Shown: one piece after another, positions 35,336 to 47,460 of the stretch
Numbering within the stretch: position 1 is the stretch's first letter
Layout of the letters: the number at the start of each line of letters is the position of its first letter
Assembly: GCA_026419785.1 (NCBI GenBank)
Contig: JAODTK010000222.1
Span: forward strand, 124,001-188,000
DNA: 64,000 nucleotides
DNA from: Sclerodactyla briareus
Lineage: Eukaryota > Echinodermata > Holothuroidea > Dendrochirotida > Sclerodactylidae
Direction: 5' to 3'
Notes under the pieces: generated by a model
The model's input: the letters and a program-made list of their open reading frames with translations, nothing else
Database searches by the model: none
Told to the model about the DNA's origin: nothing
Position numbers and translations under genes: made by a program

Positions 35336-38300
35336 AACGCTCGAGCTATTCATCACACATCCTCCTACCTTGATCTCACAAATGGTGCTCTATAACTGGA
35401 TAAAGCTTGAGATTGCTACTGGTCACATCGCAGGTTAGATAATTTGGAGTGCATTCTCTTCAATGGGTAGATGAGAGCTTTGGTATGTACCCTGGGCCTC
35501 AGTCCTCTCAGAGGCAGCCTGGTTTATTGAAGCAGGGTGAGAAGCTTCATACTGGTCATCCCTGTCACCAGCAAAGAAATAGCTTTGAATGGCCCATTAG
35601 CATTTGTTGGAGTAATTGTATTTACTCTCCTCTTGGATACCTCATTGTATCTTTGGCTTATTCATGGTATGGTTCGAGCCAACATGTAATCTTACCATTC
35701 CATGTATCAGATCCCAGTAACCGTTATACTGCAGATAGCCCTCCCCCTTCCCTCCCAACCCCTTTAAAAAAACCAAAAAAGTAATATATATAAACTTGTT
35801 TTATCACTGCCACAAATAATCCCGACACCAGCAACTTTTTGCCTCTCCAGTCTGATTACCACCACGAGAAAAGAAGGGTTCCTTCCCAATACGAGAGGTA
35901 ACTTTACAAGTCCCATTGGTCTTCTTTCAGAATAGTGAAAGTGAAGCTTCTCGAATTTCACTATCAACATCTTGCTGAGCTCAGGTCAAATATGCTGTCA
36001 TCCAACATGATAAATACAGACAGCAGTTCCCATCATCTGTGAACGTACCTCTTTGATGCTGAAACTCTGTTTTTATAAAAAAAATTGGCATTGGTGAAAC
36101 CATCAACTGGTCCCTTACTCCTCTTTATCTCTACCTAACCACCTATCCCCTCAGTTTGAATTTACCTTCTCTGATTTAGAGAAGAACAAAAAACAGCTTG
36201 GAAATTGCTCCTGGTAGCTCTGGATTGTGTAATTTGTGAATTAATTGGCTCTGTTAACATGTGGTCATTGTAGTAGAAATATACTTAGATTCACTCCAGC
36301 CTGTCTGCTGACCCCAGTCTTGGTTGATAATAAGAATAATTCAATGATGTTGCAATAAATAATAAGAATAAATGTGTACTTTGATAGTCGCCTAATGCCA
36401 AAGCTTCTAGGTGCTTCACAGACCTAAAAGAAACACAGAGCAGAAAGAAGAAAAAAATGTCCACGGCCATATTCAAAACATTTGCCTGAGTGATACACTC
36501 AGAATTGTATGTCATCACAATTCCATGAAGACATAATGAACCTAATCCAGCTACCTCTCGAATTGGGAGTATTCCTCCCCCAGTGGCTAGAGTCTATGTC
36601 AGACTGATAAATGACTTCATAGCCCAATAATTATTTTGAATAATAATTATTAGGTAATTGTGGTTTCTCATACATCAATTATCTGTATTGCCTCTGGGTT
36701 AACCTAGCAAAGGGCTGAGTTATGGGGAGGGGGGAGGGGGAGTTGAATGTTTGATTCTGATGATGAACTGCAATTTTTTTCAACACAGAGTCTCCTACGG
36801 AGACTAGGCTTTGAGCGTTCAATTGTGGGTCTTTCACATCATAGAGAATTGGCCGAGACACATAAGTTGGCCAAAAGTTATAAGTAAGGTGATATGACCA
36901 CTATAGAAAACCTTGTCAGCATGGGTAGAAACACCAATTACTGAAAAAAATGATAAATGTTGTTCAGATTCTAATCCAACTGTGTATAATGAATATATCA
37001 TTAAACCAATATCAACCAAATTGCACTTCCATTTATCATGAATTTTGAAAGTCAAAAAAAGAAAATCTTTAGAAATTTATCTGGAGGTATCTTGTGTGGA
37101 CTGTATTTACCAGATGCGTATATGCCTGTAATATTAGAGTTAATATGGTATCATGTTCTAATGTCATCATTGTTGGCATTGTTGTGTGGCATCCCTCCCA
37201 TCCTTGTTTTGAGTTCTATGTTCCAGTCATAGTTTATCGTCGAAGATGTGCATGTCAACCTTTGATAAAGTATGCATAACTATCTCTGTTAGGAACAGTA
37301 GTAAATTTGCCTGTAATGTAGTTGGTGGTCGTGTTTTAATGGTTTGGGCGTCTTGAGTGAGCTAGGGTCATTTAGGATATCCATTTGAACACTGAATGTC
37401 AATATGTCAGTGTTTAAAGTGTCCTCATATGTCTTATCTCACTTAGTTCCCTAATGTACCTATTTTCTCAGGTGACACTGCAGTGTCACTTCATCAGTAA
37501 ATCCTTCTCCCCAGCAGGAGTTTTCCATTGAGTGCTGCACGTTCATCTTACCTCATGTTTATGTCATAAAGTAAGCTACATCTCTCCAATTGGCACACTG
37601 GTTAATTCTTAGTTGAAAATGCAAGTGTCCCTTTATCATTAATTTATCATTCTGCTGACCGTCATCAAGAGGTCTCAATTGGAACTGCAGTTTCATCTAA
37701 TGGCATTGTACACAGTCAGCATCATCCCTTTTCTAGTGCCACACTTGTCCAACCTCAGTGAAAATTTTTACACATAATCTGACCCAGTTGTCCAATGCCA
37801 TTCTGTAAATGTGATACGTAATTGTGTCAACTATACCAAGGGATTTTAGGTATGTCGCCTTCAACAGGTCAAAGTATATTGATTATTCTTAGCAAAGTGA
37901 TCCACCAGCCGGTTTGCCACATTATTGTTATAGGAGTGTTGTTGTATGTACCCTTTAAAAAAGTACTATGTGATAACCCCACTGAGCGATTTGGATTCTG
38001 GAACCTATATACGTTTGGGCCCAACATTATGGGAATTTGGATTTTCAGACAAAGGTTGCACACGCGGGATAGTGGGGTTGGGAAGAGGGGGGTTACCTCC
38101 TAACCTGTGGGGCTTCTAATCAAAAAAATGAAGCCTCTTCACCAAGACAAAGATTGTTATTGCCGATTTAGACTGCCTCCCCCAAAAGTCTTCTCTGGAC
38201 CCCATGCCCCCCCCCCCCCCCAACAACTGTCAACCCGTGGTTGTGCCCCGCTTTCAGAGGGTAGTCCGAAAGTCACTGCCCGATAGTCCCATTTAACAAT

Positions 38301-39629
38301 TTTAATCAATTGTTGACATTTTCTTTGTTTAGCAGCAGCAACAAGACCATTCCCTAATGGTCTCTGTTGACAAACACATAGGTTCAGACTAAATACAATA
38401 TTATTGTGACATTGGACCAAGTGGCAATATTTCTAGCTCTGACCAAGGAAAATGACTACAAGCTGAGCTGTTTACTCTCCTAGAATGAGGACACTTCTAA
38501 CTAGCACAATTCTTTCAAAACTTTAAACTTTTAGTTTTCAATGTTTAGGTTATTATTTTTTAGCTTGTAGTTCAGATCATGTGTCCCATAGTGAATCATG
38601 GGGACTTTTTATGAGAGTATTCAAGTACATTATTAAATTATTATATCAACTAATAGCAATATCAACATTTTACTAGTCATTACTACCTAATACATTTGTT
38701 TTTATAACACCTAACTGCACAATTCGTTTAATTACACCATTTCGATGTCCATGAAAAGTTGATGACTTGGGGCCTTCAAGTAATCACTCTTTCCCAATTC
38801 CCTTGTTGTTAGAAGATTGAAATCGTGGAGATATGATTATATATCTTGTACCCTATTTGCCACATTCATGACTTTGGTAGTTAGTTTTAGCTAACACATC
38901 TGAAATTGACAGTAATTCGACAGCCTATTCTGTGTCTGGCTCATATTTCTGTTTTGAAAATATTTGGGAGCTATTAAAACTGTCCAAGACAGATCCTGAA
39001 TAAAATTTAGTCTCCACTTATAAATGGATTGCTATTCTGAAATAGGTTGGGGAAAAAGATTCTATATTAATACCTGAGTTATTGTCATTGTAAAATATCT
39101 ATCTCTTATATTTCTTAATTTAATATCAACTGTTGTAGCATTATGTGAGAACTATAAAGGTTCATATCAGTGTCAGTCAATCTGCTTTTTTTTCCCATTC
39201 TCAGCTGCTAAAAAAGCCAATTGTTCAAAGAAAAAGGAGTTAAATTGAACTAAATAACTCAACAACCCTGGATCAAACACAACTGTGAAAGCAGAACCAT
39301 GAATTATTTGCTAAAATGAATACCACGTTGGTGTAATGGGAGGGGGAATGACACCACTGAACAGCTCGGAGATATAGTCGAGATTTTTCTCCATGACTCT
39401 AAAGCATTACGCCAGCTTTTCGGATGTTAATTGGTGATAATATGGGAGTAAATCTTTAAAGTTTGTGCTGGTAGGATGTGTAGTTCCCGTCAGAAGATTA
39501 AAAAAGTTGTCCGGGCACAATGTACGTGCAAAGTCGAATGTCCAGTTAACCCCAATGACCTTTGACACAATGATGTTATGACCTTATAAACGGTAACCCT
39601 GATCAGGCTTTTCAGACATGACACAGGAT
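35336..39629. other. AT-rich non-coding stretch
   Basis: This is more than 4 kb without a recognised gene. Frames such as 35,449-35,784 (111 codons) and 37,822-38,103 (93 codons) show no domain. A C run lies at 38,207-38,222. A SINE tail fragment at 36,345-36,430 is listed separately. Confidence 0.45.
36345..36430. mobile_element. SINE tail fragment, degenerate
   Basis: An AAT-rich stretch is followed by 'tagtcgcctaatgccaaagc' and 'ttctaggtgcttcacag', which parallels the GCGCC..AAGGCGCTTTACAG tail at 1655-1694. Confidence 0.35.
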
Positions 39630-39915
39630 GACAATTGATGTGAATAAATTCTGAAAACTTGTCAACACGATGAGTCTAGATTGTTTGATCTCGTTACAAT
39701 TTTGGTAGGTCAGCTTTCTTGTGGGAAGATAATGGACTCCTGTTGTTTTTTATGCAGACCAATGGTCTTTTTTACAGTTGGGTGAAGTTGACTTGTGACA
39801 AAGTGATTTTTTGGGCCAATTTGGCTTGTTATGCAATAACTTTACCTCACATGAATAATAAAACTTGTACTTGGTATGTTGGTTCCCCGTATGAGTGCAT
39901 GAAGTCGCCAGAGCT
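39630..39915 (+). repeat. Family A fragment
   Basis: 'tctgaaaacttgtcaacacg', 'atgagtctag', 'agctttcttgtggg', 'ttttgggccaatttggcttg' and 'gtatgttggttcccc' follow the family A unit order. Confidence 0.7.
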
Positions 39916-41273
39916 AGCTTTACAGTATGATCTGTAATGTTACGGGGGAACAAATCCTCAGAACACTTCTTAGTCTACAAACTAGGAAGTATGCTGATCA
40001 CGGGTGTTTTTTCACACTGGTACTCATACTGGAATGTACAAGCTCCCCCCTTTAGCTCCTAGAACAACAGTCTTTTTTTAATGTTTTTTAGCTCCTAGAA
40101 TAAGAGGTGAGGCGAGGGAGTACAACAAGGGAGTACTTCCTTACTCACACACTTCAATGATGCTATGAAGTACAGTGCTGACATCCTTGCATTCTATATA
40201 TTATCTACTTTCTATTAAGCACCCACCTTCAGCTTCATTGATTATGACACCCTGTTTAAACCCTCTTGTGAACCCCTTTCACCCTAATACCCCCCACCCT
40301 CCCCCTCCTGGAACCCGTCCTGACTCCCACCTCCCCCTTCATCACCATACTGTTGAACACCTTTCGGATGTAATAAGGAACTCAGAGGCAGAGATAATGT
40401 GTAACTATTTTTTCTAAGTGTTTCACTGCTGCATGTATTCAGAGCTAATAGATTTTGATGGGGACCTTTTTTTAGTGGGGGGGGGGGGAGGCAGGGGTGG
40501 CAATGCATGGCATAAGGTGCTCATGTGATCTTGTCATGTACTATAAACCTTAAGGTCACCCCTGGTGGCCCCTTCTTTATGAAATGTGCGAATTATGCCA
40601 TTTCAACCTGGTTATTTTCCAAACCAGTTCAATATGGTGTATCTATAGTAAAATAGTTTTATCTACTGTGTAATGTAATATATCTTGAGATTCCTCCTTG
40701 GACACCTTGCATAGGCTTTTGATGCTCGTAATTATAGCCAATGTGATTAGGGCTTACCATATTTGGTGTTGTTTCTATTCAGTGTTGGTAACGCCCTTAA
40801 GTGGGTGTCCACTAGGTTCGTGTTCCTAGTATTTATTCGAGAATCACAGGAGAGAAAAAACCTTGTATATATTTAATGAACCCCTAATGAAGAGTTTTCT
40901 GAATCTCGACCTCATGAGGATTGACCAAAAATTTATTATATGGTTTCTTGGGAGTGTTTTTTTCTTCAGTTCGTTGTTCGAATTAGCTCGCCTTGTTGGG
41001 TGAGAGGGGCATTACTTGATGTCTCTCACAGCTGCTAGCTATCCTCACTTTTCATGGCATTTGGAATTGACCCTGAGACAAAGAAAATATCTTGTGAACT
41101 GGTCAGAAACCAATGCACCAGATATTCAGATCATGAGATGGTCGTGATGTTCAGAACATGCATACCACAATGTTCAGGCCAATTCCTGTATATTGATATC
41201 ACTGGAACTATTCATGTGGCCAATAACTTTTGGTATATTTTTTCATTATCAAAGGTATCTGTCACAAGATATA
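39916..41273. other. Non-coding stretch
   Basis: A G tract lies at 40,478-40,489. Nothing is recognised. The 160-codon frame 41,054-41,536 runs into a MITE and is rejected as a gene. Confidence 0.45.
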
Positions 41274-41616
41274 TACGTATTCATTCGCTAAGCGCCCATT
41301 TCCCCGTAAGCGCCCACCCAACTTTTTTTTGCAATGCAGGTCGATTACCCACAACACATGGGCTGCAAAAATTGCAACATTTATTATTACTCGAAATTGG
41401 AACACTGTACGTAAACAGACATTCAAAATCTCGTCACAGGTTGTACAACAATGTATTGCTATTTCCAACATGCAGTGAATACCGCCCGCCCCCCCCTTCA
41501 AAACCCACCTCCCCAATATCCTTATGGAAAAAATAATCGGTACAAGTTATACTCTTGTGAACGCCCATCCTGAAACTTTGCAAGCGCCCTGGGCGCGTAG
41601 CGATTTGAATATGGTA
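41274..41616. mobile_element. MITE with ~27 bp imperfect inverted ends (AAGCGCCC type)
   Basis: Left end 'tacgtattcattcgctaagc' + 'gccca' and the reverse complement of the right end, 'taccatattcaaatcgctac' + 'gcgccca', agree at about 22 of 27 positions. 'aagcgcc' occurs four times in subterminal positions. TA on the left flank is compatible with a TA target, but is not decisive. Confidence 0.6.
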
Positions 41617-41983
41617 GTAAGATGCATGCTATTCACACTCTTTCAACTGATCATCATCTGGCTCTGAAATGATGTACTTCAGTACACTTTTTGTTCAGTC
41701 AGCATAATCCTATAGTCTACAACCTTATCTACCCCTGCAGACTACACATATGGTTGAATCTCTGTTTCAACAATTCTGTTACGACCACAAGCCTAAATAA
41801 TGGGGTTGGAAAATGGGGAGGTCAGAACATACGACACTTCCCTGTTGGAAAACCTCCATTTAGCTTTCCAGTGTGCAACATATTTAGTTTTTGATTCTAT
41901 AGAGTGATCGGAACATAGGAAGATAGGGGTGTTAGCACAGGTTTGATACCAGAAGAGTATACTATAAGGATTGCCAACATATT

Positions 41984-42220
41984 CAGGGTTCCAGCTTTAC
42001 CTAGAAAACCTGGAAAAGTCCTGGAATTTAGGGCAAAATGCTTCAAACCTGGACAAAATTATGGAATTTGATTGGCCAAAGACATACCCGGAGAAGTGAT
42101 TGTCCAAGGGGCTTTCCCAAAAAATGAGTGGAAAATAAGTAATCGTATTCATCCTGGAATTCTGAAATTCATCATGAAAAAATCATGGAATTTCAATCTC
42201 TTGGAATACTGGGGACCCTG
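41984..42220. mobile_element. hAT-like MITE, CAGGGTTCC ends
   Basis: Left end 'cagggttccagctttac' and the reverse complement of the right end 'cagggtccccagtatt' are imperfect inverted repeats with the CAGGG start usual for hAT elements. The interior carries repeated 'ctggaa' and 'atggaattt' blocks. It is 237 bp with no coding content. The 8 bp flanks are not identical, so no target duplication is claimed. Confidence 0.6.
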
Positions 42221-43689
42221 ATGTTAGTGCTCACGCACTTGTCAATCCTATGACGCACCCTTAATACCCTGGACATTGTCAGTCAAATGTGAGTCATGTC
42301 TAATCCGAAGTTATTCACATTTGCGTCATTTCCCATTAATAGTCCATCGCAAAGCCGACTCTGGGGTCCTGTCACAGATGAAAACGACTACTTGAGCGTA
42401 GTGTAGATCTATTGTAGATCTTCCATATGGGTTGGGCTACAATTGCCACAACCAATGCTCTGTCCAGACCCAACCGTATGTGTCGGTAATGTGTCTAACT
42501 AAGTCTGTCATCAGATATCAGAAGTGTGTGTAGATTTGACTGTTTGATACAGTTCATTAGTAGTGGGAGTTTAATTTCCTATGTAGTCTGTTGTGTGTTG
42601 TGATAGCCCCTGTGGTTATTTGTAGCTAACATATAGTCAAACTCCCTCCTACAGACCATGTTTCTAATGTGACCTAGGGCAATATATGCATTGAAATTTT
42701 AATTAAATCATTGTATATCTCCTATATTTTATTATCAGGCATGAGTATTATTTTTTTCTCTCATGTTGGATTTTACGTTTCTTGAAATTGTACAAATCCA
42801 AAATATATCGAGAAATATTATAGCCCTGTTTTCTTTCCATTCAGTACTGTTGGTGTTGATGTGTTTTTTTATTTTATCCACTCCTGAAAGTCACATCATA
42901 CGCAGAAGTGTGTGTGTGTGTGTGTCGGTGTGACCATATTATTTCACAAGCCTCTTAGTGTAGATTGTAGAACCACAAATATATCAGTGCAAGGTTTCAG
43001 CACCTAACTTGCCGCCTGGAGGCCTGGAATCAAATGTGTCTTGATCTCTCTCACACCGTCACCTTTTGCGCGAGGGCGGTCGGCTCCATCAGTGGCATAA
43101 CCAGTTGTTGGCCTCTTCTCTGCACCCCCCCCCCTCCACCCCCACTGGCGACAGAAAATGGAGAGGGAAAATCGGGAAATCGAATTAAGGCTCAAAAACA
43201 GGGAGATGGAAGAGGACGGTGGGAAGGAAGAGGGGGGAGGGAAAAGATCCTAGTATAAGTATAAAGTGCGGCAATATATAACATAAAAAAAAAATAAATG
43301 ATCTCAAAAATAAGTGGAGTCCAAAAAATGGCCATTGAGGTCACCCTCCGATCCTCCGTTCACAGGGGAAACGGCGGGTAAGGGGTCTATGGTAAAAATG
43401 TCCCAAGGTGGGGAAACCTGCCCCCTCTGACTTGGAAGGCTGACGCTTTTTTGGCTGGTCGCTCACAAGTCCACTCTTCACCCGCAGGTCGAAGAGTGCT
43501 CAAGCATTCCCCGTTATTAGAGCCACTCCAGTTGGAAATTGGTGAGTGGGGTGACGTCATGCCCTTGGCGAGATAGGCCCCCGGCGTCCTACCCATGCTC
43601 TGCCCGCCATGGTTACCACAAAAAAAAGGAGATGACTCCTTCAAAATGGACGGTAATTGACTTTATGCGAGAGATATCCTGTAGAATGC
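42221..43689. other. Non-coding stretch at the change of sequence character
   Basis: (GT)n lies at 42,908-42,924 and a C run near 43,125. A CAGTGGCATAACCAG end-like motif is at 43,090. From here on CpG becomes more frequent. No gene is recognised. Confidence 0.45.
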
Positions 43690-44522
43690 ATTTGCTGTGA
43701 TGCGGAACTGGGCCAATACCGCGTTGGTACTACCAAGGTCTTGTTCAAAATATTAGAGAGGCATGTGCATATTGCACTTACGAAATTCTTAGACCAATTC
43801 CAGTTATTGGTTAATGCACAATCTGATTCTTGTGAAACTACGCTATTGCGTGTTGCTGAATTATAGATGGAATCAACGGATAGGAGAGCTAACTGAAGCT
43901 GTTCTTTAAGACCTCATGAAAGCGTTAGATCATGATATATTGTTAAAGAAGTAGAAAATTTGTACCGGTTCTCAACTTCTATACTACTGAATGGTTCAAG
44001 TCTTAGGCTGGGATTCCATTGTTGCGTATGCGTATCCGGGCTAAATGTGAAAATCACATAATTACAAAAACAACGTTGGTTTAGAAGAGGAAAAAGAGTT
44101 TATGCAAAAAGACCATAAAAAGGCAACAGCCCAGCATCTGTCGTTGCTTGGCTTTTAAGGACGTATTCCATATAATTCATTCGCGGTGATGCGCAGCCGC
44201 ATACGTATTGATAAATGTGCCTATTTGCTTATTCAGCGTTGGTTTGCCTTCATTTATGATTTTTTGGCTTTTGTGGAACCAATATCTATCCTTGCAAGCT
44301 AAATAGACCATATTCAAACACTAGCCCCCGCTCAGTTCACGTAAATTCGCGATCCACGTGCGCATGCGCATCTATGGAATCCCAGCCTTAGTTGGTTGAA
44401 TGAAGACAGTATGTCATCATGGACGGTACTGCCTCCTCTTGTATGGACGTCAAACAAGGATCAATTTTAGGGCCCCTTTTATTCTTGATCTGTATCAATG
44501 GTCTTAGCCTGTGCCTAACTCG
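43690..44522 (+). pseudogene. Non-LTR retrotransposon reverse transcriptase, broken
   Basis: Reverse transcriptases of LINEs copy element RNA at the genomic target site. Pieces of the domain are readable in order. 43,717-43,866 gives a finger segment (YR..TTKVLFKILERHVH) that ends in SCETTLLRV. 43,910-43,951 gives DLMKALDHDILLKK in another frame. 43,990-44,004 gives WFKS. 44,455-44,487 gives QGSILGPLLFL, followed by ING. These match the order of conserved blocks in jockey/CR1-type reverse transcriptases. Frameshifts, stops and a MITE (44,006-44,387) make it a pseudogene. The 3' continuation is cut by a second element, and an ADDT motif appears at 45,475. Confidence 0.85.
44006..44387. mobile_element. 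Harbinger-type MITE inserted in the RT pseudogene
   Basis: Terminal inverted repeats: left GGCTGGGATTCCAT..TGCGTATGCG and right (reverse complement) GGCTGGGATTCCAT..TGCGCATGCG. TTA lies directly outside on both sides (44,003-44,005 and 44,388-44,390). A 3 bp TWA duplication is the mark of PIF/Harbinger elements. It is 382 bp with no transposase. The reverse transcriptase reading resumes on the far side, which confirms insertion. Confidence 0.9.
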
Positions 44523-44973
44523 TCTTGTGTTAAGACGATTCTTTACATTCACGATTACCGATGTGCTTTTTATGTACCACGCACTCGCAGAACTTTCTGC
44601 AGTGCGGCCATCACGCGTACACGTACTCTTGGGTGTTTGTGTTTGTACCATCGTCTTGTCCAAATTGCAATCTGCTTCCAATATTGGATGGAAGCCAATC
44701 ACAACACTGATAGGGAACCCATCCCGCTCCGGATATTCAAACATGTGAATATTTGGACCGTAACAGCAGTTACCGCACGTGACATCGAGGATTGCCGTTT
44801 AGCAGTTTGACAATTCAAACATGATTCTTCTCACATGACCACGCCACAGTGGGGTGGCCACATGTGGACAAGACAATTATTTGAGTCAGTCGGGCTGCTG
44901 CATATTCTGTGTGTGGACAGATAAGAACAATCCAGCTTCAAGAAGGGCTAAAACAATCGTCTTAACGCAAGAC
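44522..44973. mobile_element. Inverted-repeat element with 11 bp flank duplication
   Basis: The left end GTCTTGTGTTAAGACGATT and the reverse complement of the right end GTCTTGCGTTAAGACGATT differ at one position. GTGCCTAACTC lies at 44,511-44,521 and again at 44,976-44,986, with two extra bases (TA) before the right copy. Each end is itself near-palindromic (GTCTT..AAGAC). A 9-11 bp duplication would suit a MULE-like element, but the superfamily is uncertain. Two overlapping open frames (44,419-44,748 and 44,511-44,810) cross its left end and are not genes. Confidence 0.8.
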
Positions 44974-45453
44974 TAGTGCCTAACTCACTGTAGAGCTGAC
45001 ATGTAGGTCACGCACCGCCTTTAGCGGCCATTGACTTACACCTCAAATAGACTCTTCAGTGAGCTGCTGAGTCGGGCGAAAGTTTTCGCCAGGAAATGCC
45101 ACCCATTTTCTAGCTGTACATTCATATCTGTCATGGCACGTTCAATTCACTGTACCTTGACCGTTCAGATTTGTCGCTAGGCTGCCTGGTCTTTGGGGAT
45201 TTCCCCAACGCTGCTGTCGGCCGGAAAATCAGTTTTTCCCAGTCCATCCAACAATCTACGAGGTGGTCAAACATTAGTTCGAACCTCCCCAAACGGGCAT
45301 CCTTGGTACTTTTCAAACATGGCATGTCCAATTGCAGACCCAGACAAGTTGGACCCGGCAAGGATCCAGAAGTTGCTTAAAATGCATTTTAAGTCCATTT
45401 TTTTAGGACTATATTTTTGACAGGGTGCTCCGCTGGCGGAGGAACACTGACTA

Positions 45454-45495
45454 ATGGTGGCGTATAACCTGAATGCAGATGATACCGCCATTCGG
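45454..45495 (+). pseudogene. Reverse transcriptase active-site remnant (ADDT)
   Basis: The frame reads YNLNADDTAI; the A-D-D motif is the catalytic centre of non-LTR reverse transcriptases (usually YADD or FADD), here with N before A. It lies about 470 bp past the end of the second insertion. This fits the same pseudogene with further inserted DNA at about 44,990-45,450, whose ends I could not define. The TTCGCCCC minisatellite begins right after it. Confidence 0.55.
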
Positions 45496-45502
45496 TTGCA
45501 GG

Positions 45503-45770
45503 ACGTTTCGCCCCATTTCACTACAAGTTCGCCCCATTTCACTACAAGTTCGCCCCATTTCACTACAAGTTCGCCCCATTGCAAGTTCGCCCCAAACACA
45601 TTCGCCCCATTACAAGTTCGCCCCACTACGAGTTCGCCCCACCACAAAGTTCGCCACCACTACGAGTTCGGCTGATAATGCAAGTTCGCCCCAAACACAT
45701 TCGCCCCATTACAAGTTCGCCCCATTGCAAGTTCGCCCCACTCTAGTTTGCCCCATTATAAATGTGGCGA
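45503..45770 (+). repeat. TTCGCCCC minisatellite, plus orientation
   Basis: TTCGCCCC occurs 12 times, first with 21 bp spacing ('ttcgccccatttcactacaag') and then with 15-16 bp spacing ('attgcaag', 'aaacaca', 'attacaag'). It is preceded by 'caggacg' and followed by 'gagctggtggcg'. The same edges occur at 53,320-53,580 in inverse orientation, so the minisatellite is part of a mobile unit. Confidence 0.92.
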
Positions 45771-46828
45771 GCTGGTGGCGCCACACTTGAAAACAAATGC
45801 TCGTAGGATGGTACTTGAACGATCATTAGGGCTTCAAGGAAATCGTTCAAAATCGGGATTAGGGTTCAAAATATCAGGTTTGGGTCAGTGTTCAGGGTCA
45901 TTCATGCTCGCTCTTTTCGTATCGGGCCTCAGATTAAAAAATGTCCACAAATTGTTGTTTGAAAATATGCAAACTGCGAATAACTATTATGTAGTGGTCA
46001 CTATGAGAGGGCCCATAGGAACAGTAGGCCTACTGTGCTATGCCCGCTGCCATCCCTTGAAAGAAAAATTCGCCCAATATAATAACGGAAATGTCCGTGT
46101 CATGATAATTTATAATGCCAGACCCCCAATATTAGTTGGGATAAAATGATATTTCTCGTAGTTGGGACTGGGTGATTGAGGGGTTGTTCTGTATTTTTTG
46201 TCAATTAATTTCAAGGGTTTGTCTTACTCCTCGTATGCCGGCCCTTGTTTATAGGCTAGGCACATGCATGGAGCTTTCATATGAGGGAGCTTTAGATTTC
46301 ACGACGGCGACAGCACCGACGTTTGACGTAATGTTTTCCATGTTGTAGACCAGGAAGCCGTCCCGCAGTGCGGGCGCTTCAGATTTTACGATGTGTCAAT
46401 GTGCTGGTTGCGTAATGTAGTTTCGCGCGTTTCACGATTGCGCGTTTGAGTATTGACCGTGAAATTCCCGAATTCTATTGTGCGGTATGCGGCATCAACG
46501 CCGCATTAGCACCAGTGGTTATTCTGCCAACGCAGTGGTCGTTCTATTCTATTTGGAATAAATTCTCAGTGCCCCCATGGGAAACTCATCCCCATCTTAT
46601 GCAAATCGAATACCTACATCATAATAAACACACTTCACCGAGTTAGGCAGTCTGGCTTATTTTTTGCACTTTTTCAAAACCATATTCGCCAGGAATTCGT
46701 GGGCGGCAGCCCCATGCCATTAATCCCACCAATTTATGCATTGTTATTTAAATCGGATAAGGGGTGCCGGTGTTTCTATGACATCTTCTAAAAGGCAAAG
46801 TCGTTTCTAATTATAATAAGAGGATCAG
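45771..46828. other. Non-coding stretch, CpG-containing
   Basis: A 133-codon plus-strand frame (45,748-46,149) starts inside the minisatellite and is unrecognised. 46,290-46,470 is notably CpG-rich. No gene is supported. Confidence 0.4.
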
Positions 46829-47215
46829 TTGGGGTGCAGTCCTAATAACCGATATGATGAAAAAAGAGTGGGCTATTTAACCGAGTTTACTTGTCGATTG
46901 TTCAACTGTGAAACTCAGATGGTTTCAATATTAAAAATTATTAAAAAATGTTTTAGGTACGATATTATTTTACAAAAAAATGGGGTTGTGAAGGGAAACG
47001 ATTTATGTACATTTTTGTAAGCAGGAAAGAGAAACGTTTTTCATTTATTTCGTAAGTGTCCGGTTGTTGAGGATCTCCTTCAAAACCTAGATCTGCTTAC
47101 CTGGGTTGAACGAAAAACTGGTAATAGCGTTGTTGTATTCTCATCGAGATATTTATTTGGTTTTATAGGTGCCAGTATGGATATCAGAGCTCTCAATTTC
47201 ATCACTGTCACACGT
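46829..47215 (+). pseudogene. LINE C-terminal region with zf-RVT-like motif
   Basis: A single frame with one internal stop (47,018-47,020) reads GVVKGNDLCTF, then KRNVFHLFRKCPVV, then LTWVERKTGN and YLFGFIG. The layout C..C..(E/N)..HLF..C followed by W and FG is that of the zinc-binding region after the reverse transcriptase in many LINEs. No reverse transcriptase is readable directly upstream, so it is a truncated 3' remnant. It may or may not belong to the element at 43.7 kb. Confidence 0.65.
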
Positions 47216-47284
47216 TGAGTATCAACTTCTATAATGTTAGGCCTAAAGGTGTGACTCCTAGACTAAGTTAATTGTTGTTAGAAC

Positions 47285-47460
47285 CAGGGGCGTAGATTTT
47301 AGTTTTGAAGTGGGGGGGGGATGATTTGCTAGATGACAACTAAGCGGAGCGCCACCATAGGTTGGCTGCGGACGTACAAGAAATTCTTGGCTTTTCACAC
47401 CTCCCAGACGCCCGGAACAGGCACTTGAGGGGTTTTTCAGCTGTTAATCAGTCTTCAAGA
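47285..47460 (+). mobile_element. Family D element (GCGGAGCGCCACC), copy 1
   Basis: CAGGGGCGTAG is followed by a G tract, then 'gatgacaactaagcggagcg' 'ccaccataggttggc' and 'cctcccagacgcccggaacaggcact'. The same order occurs at 54,470, 62,340 and, within the inverted repeat, 63,545. CAGGGGCGTAG resembles hAT termini; the opposite end is not defined. Confidence 0.55.

Noticed and set aside
41054..41536. 160-codon plus-strand open frame
   Set aside because: Its second half lies in the MITE at 41,274-41,616 and includes the terminal repeat; no similarity is recognised.
45267..45675. Open frames with repeated GELVVKW or HFTTSSP units
   Set aside because: They are translations of the TTCGCCCC minisatellite in different frames and strands.
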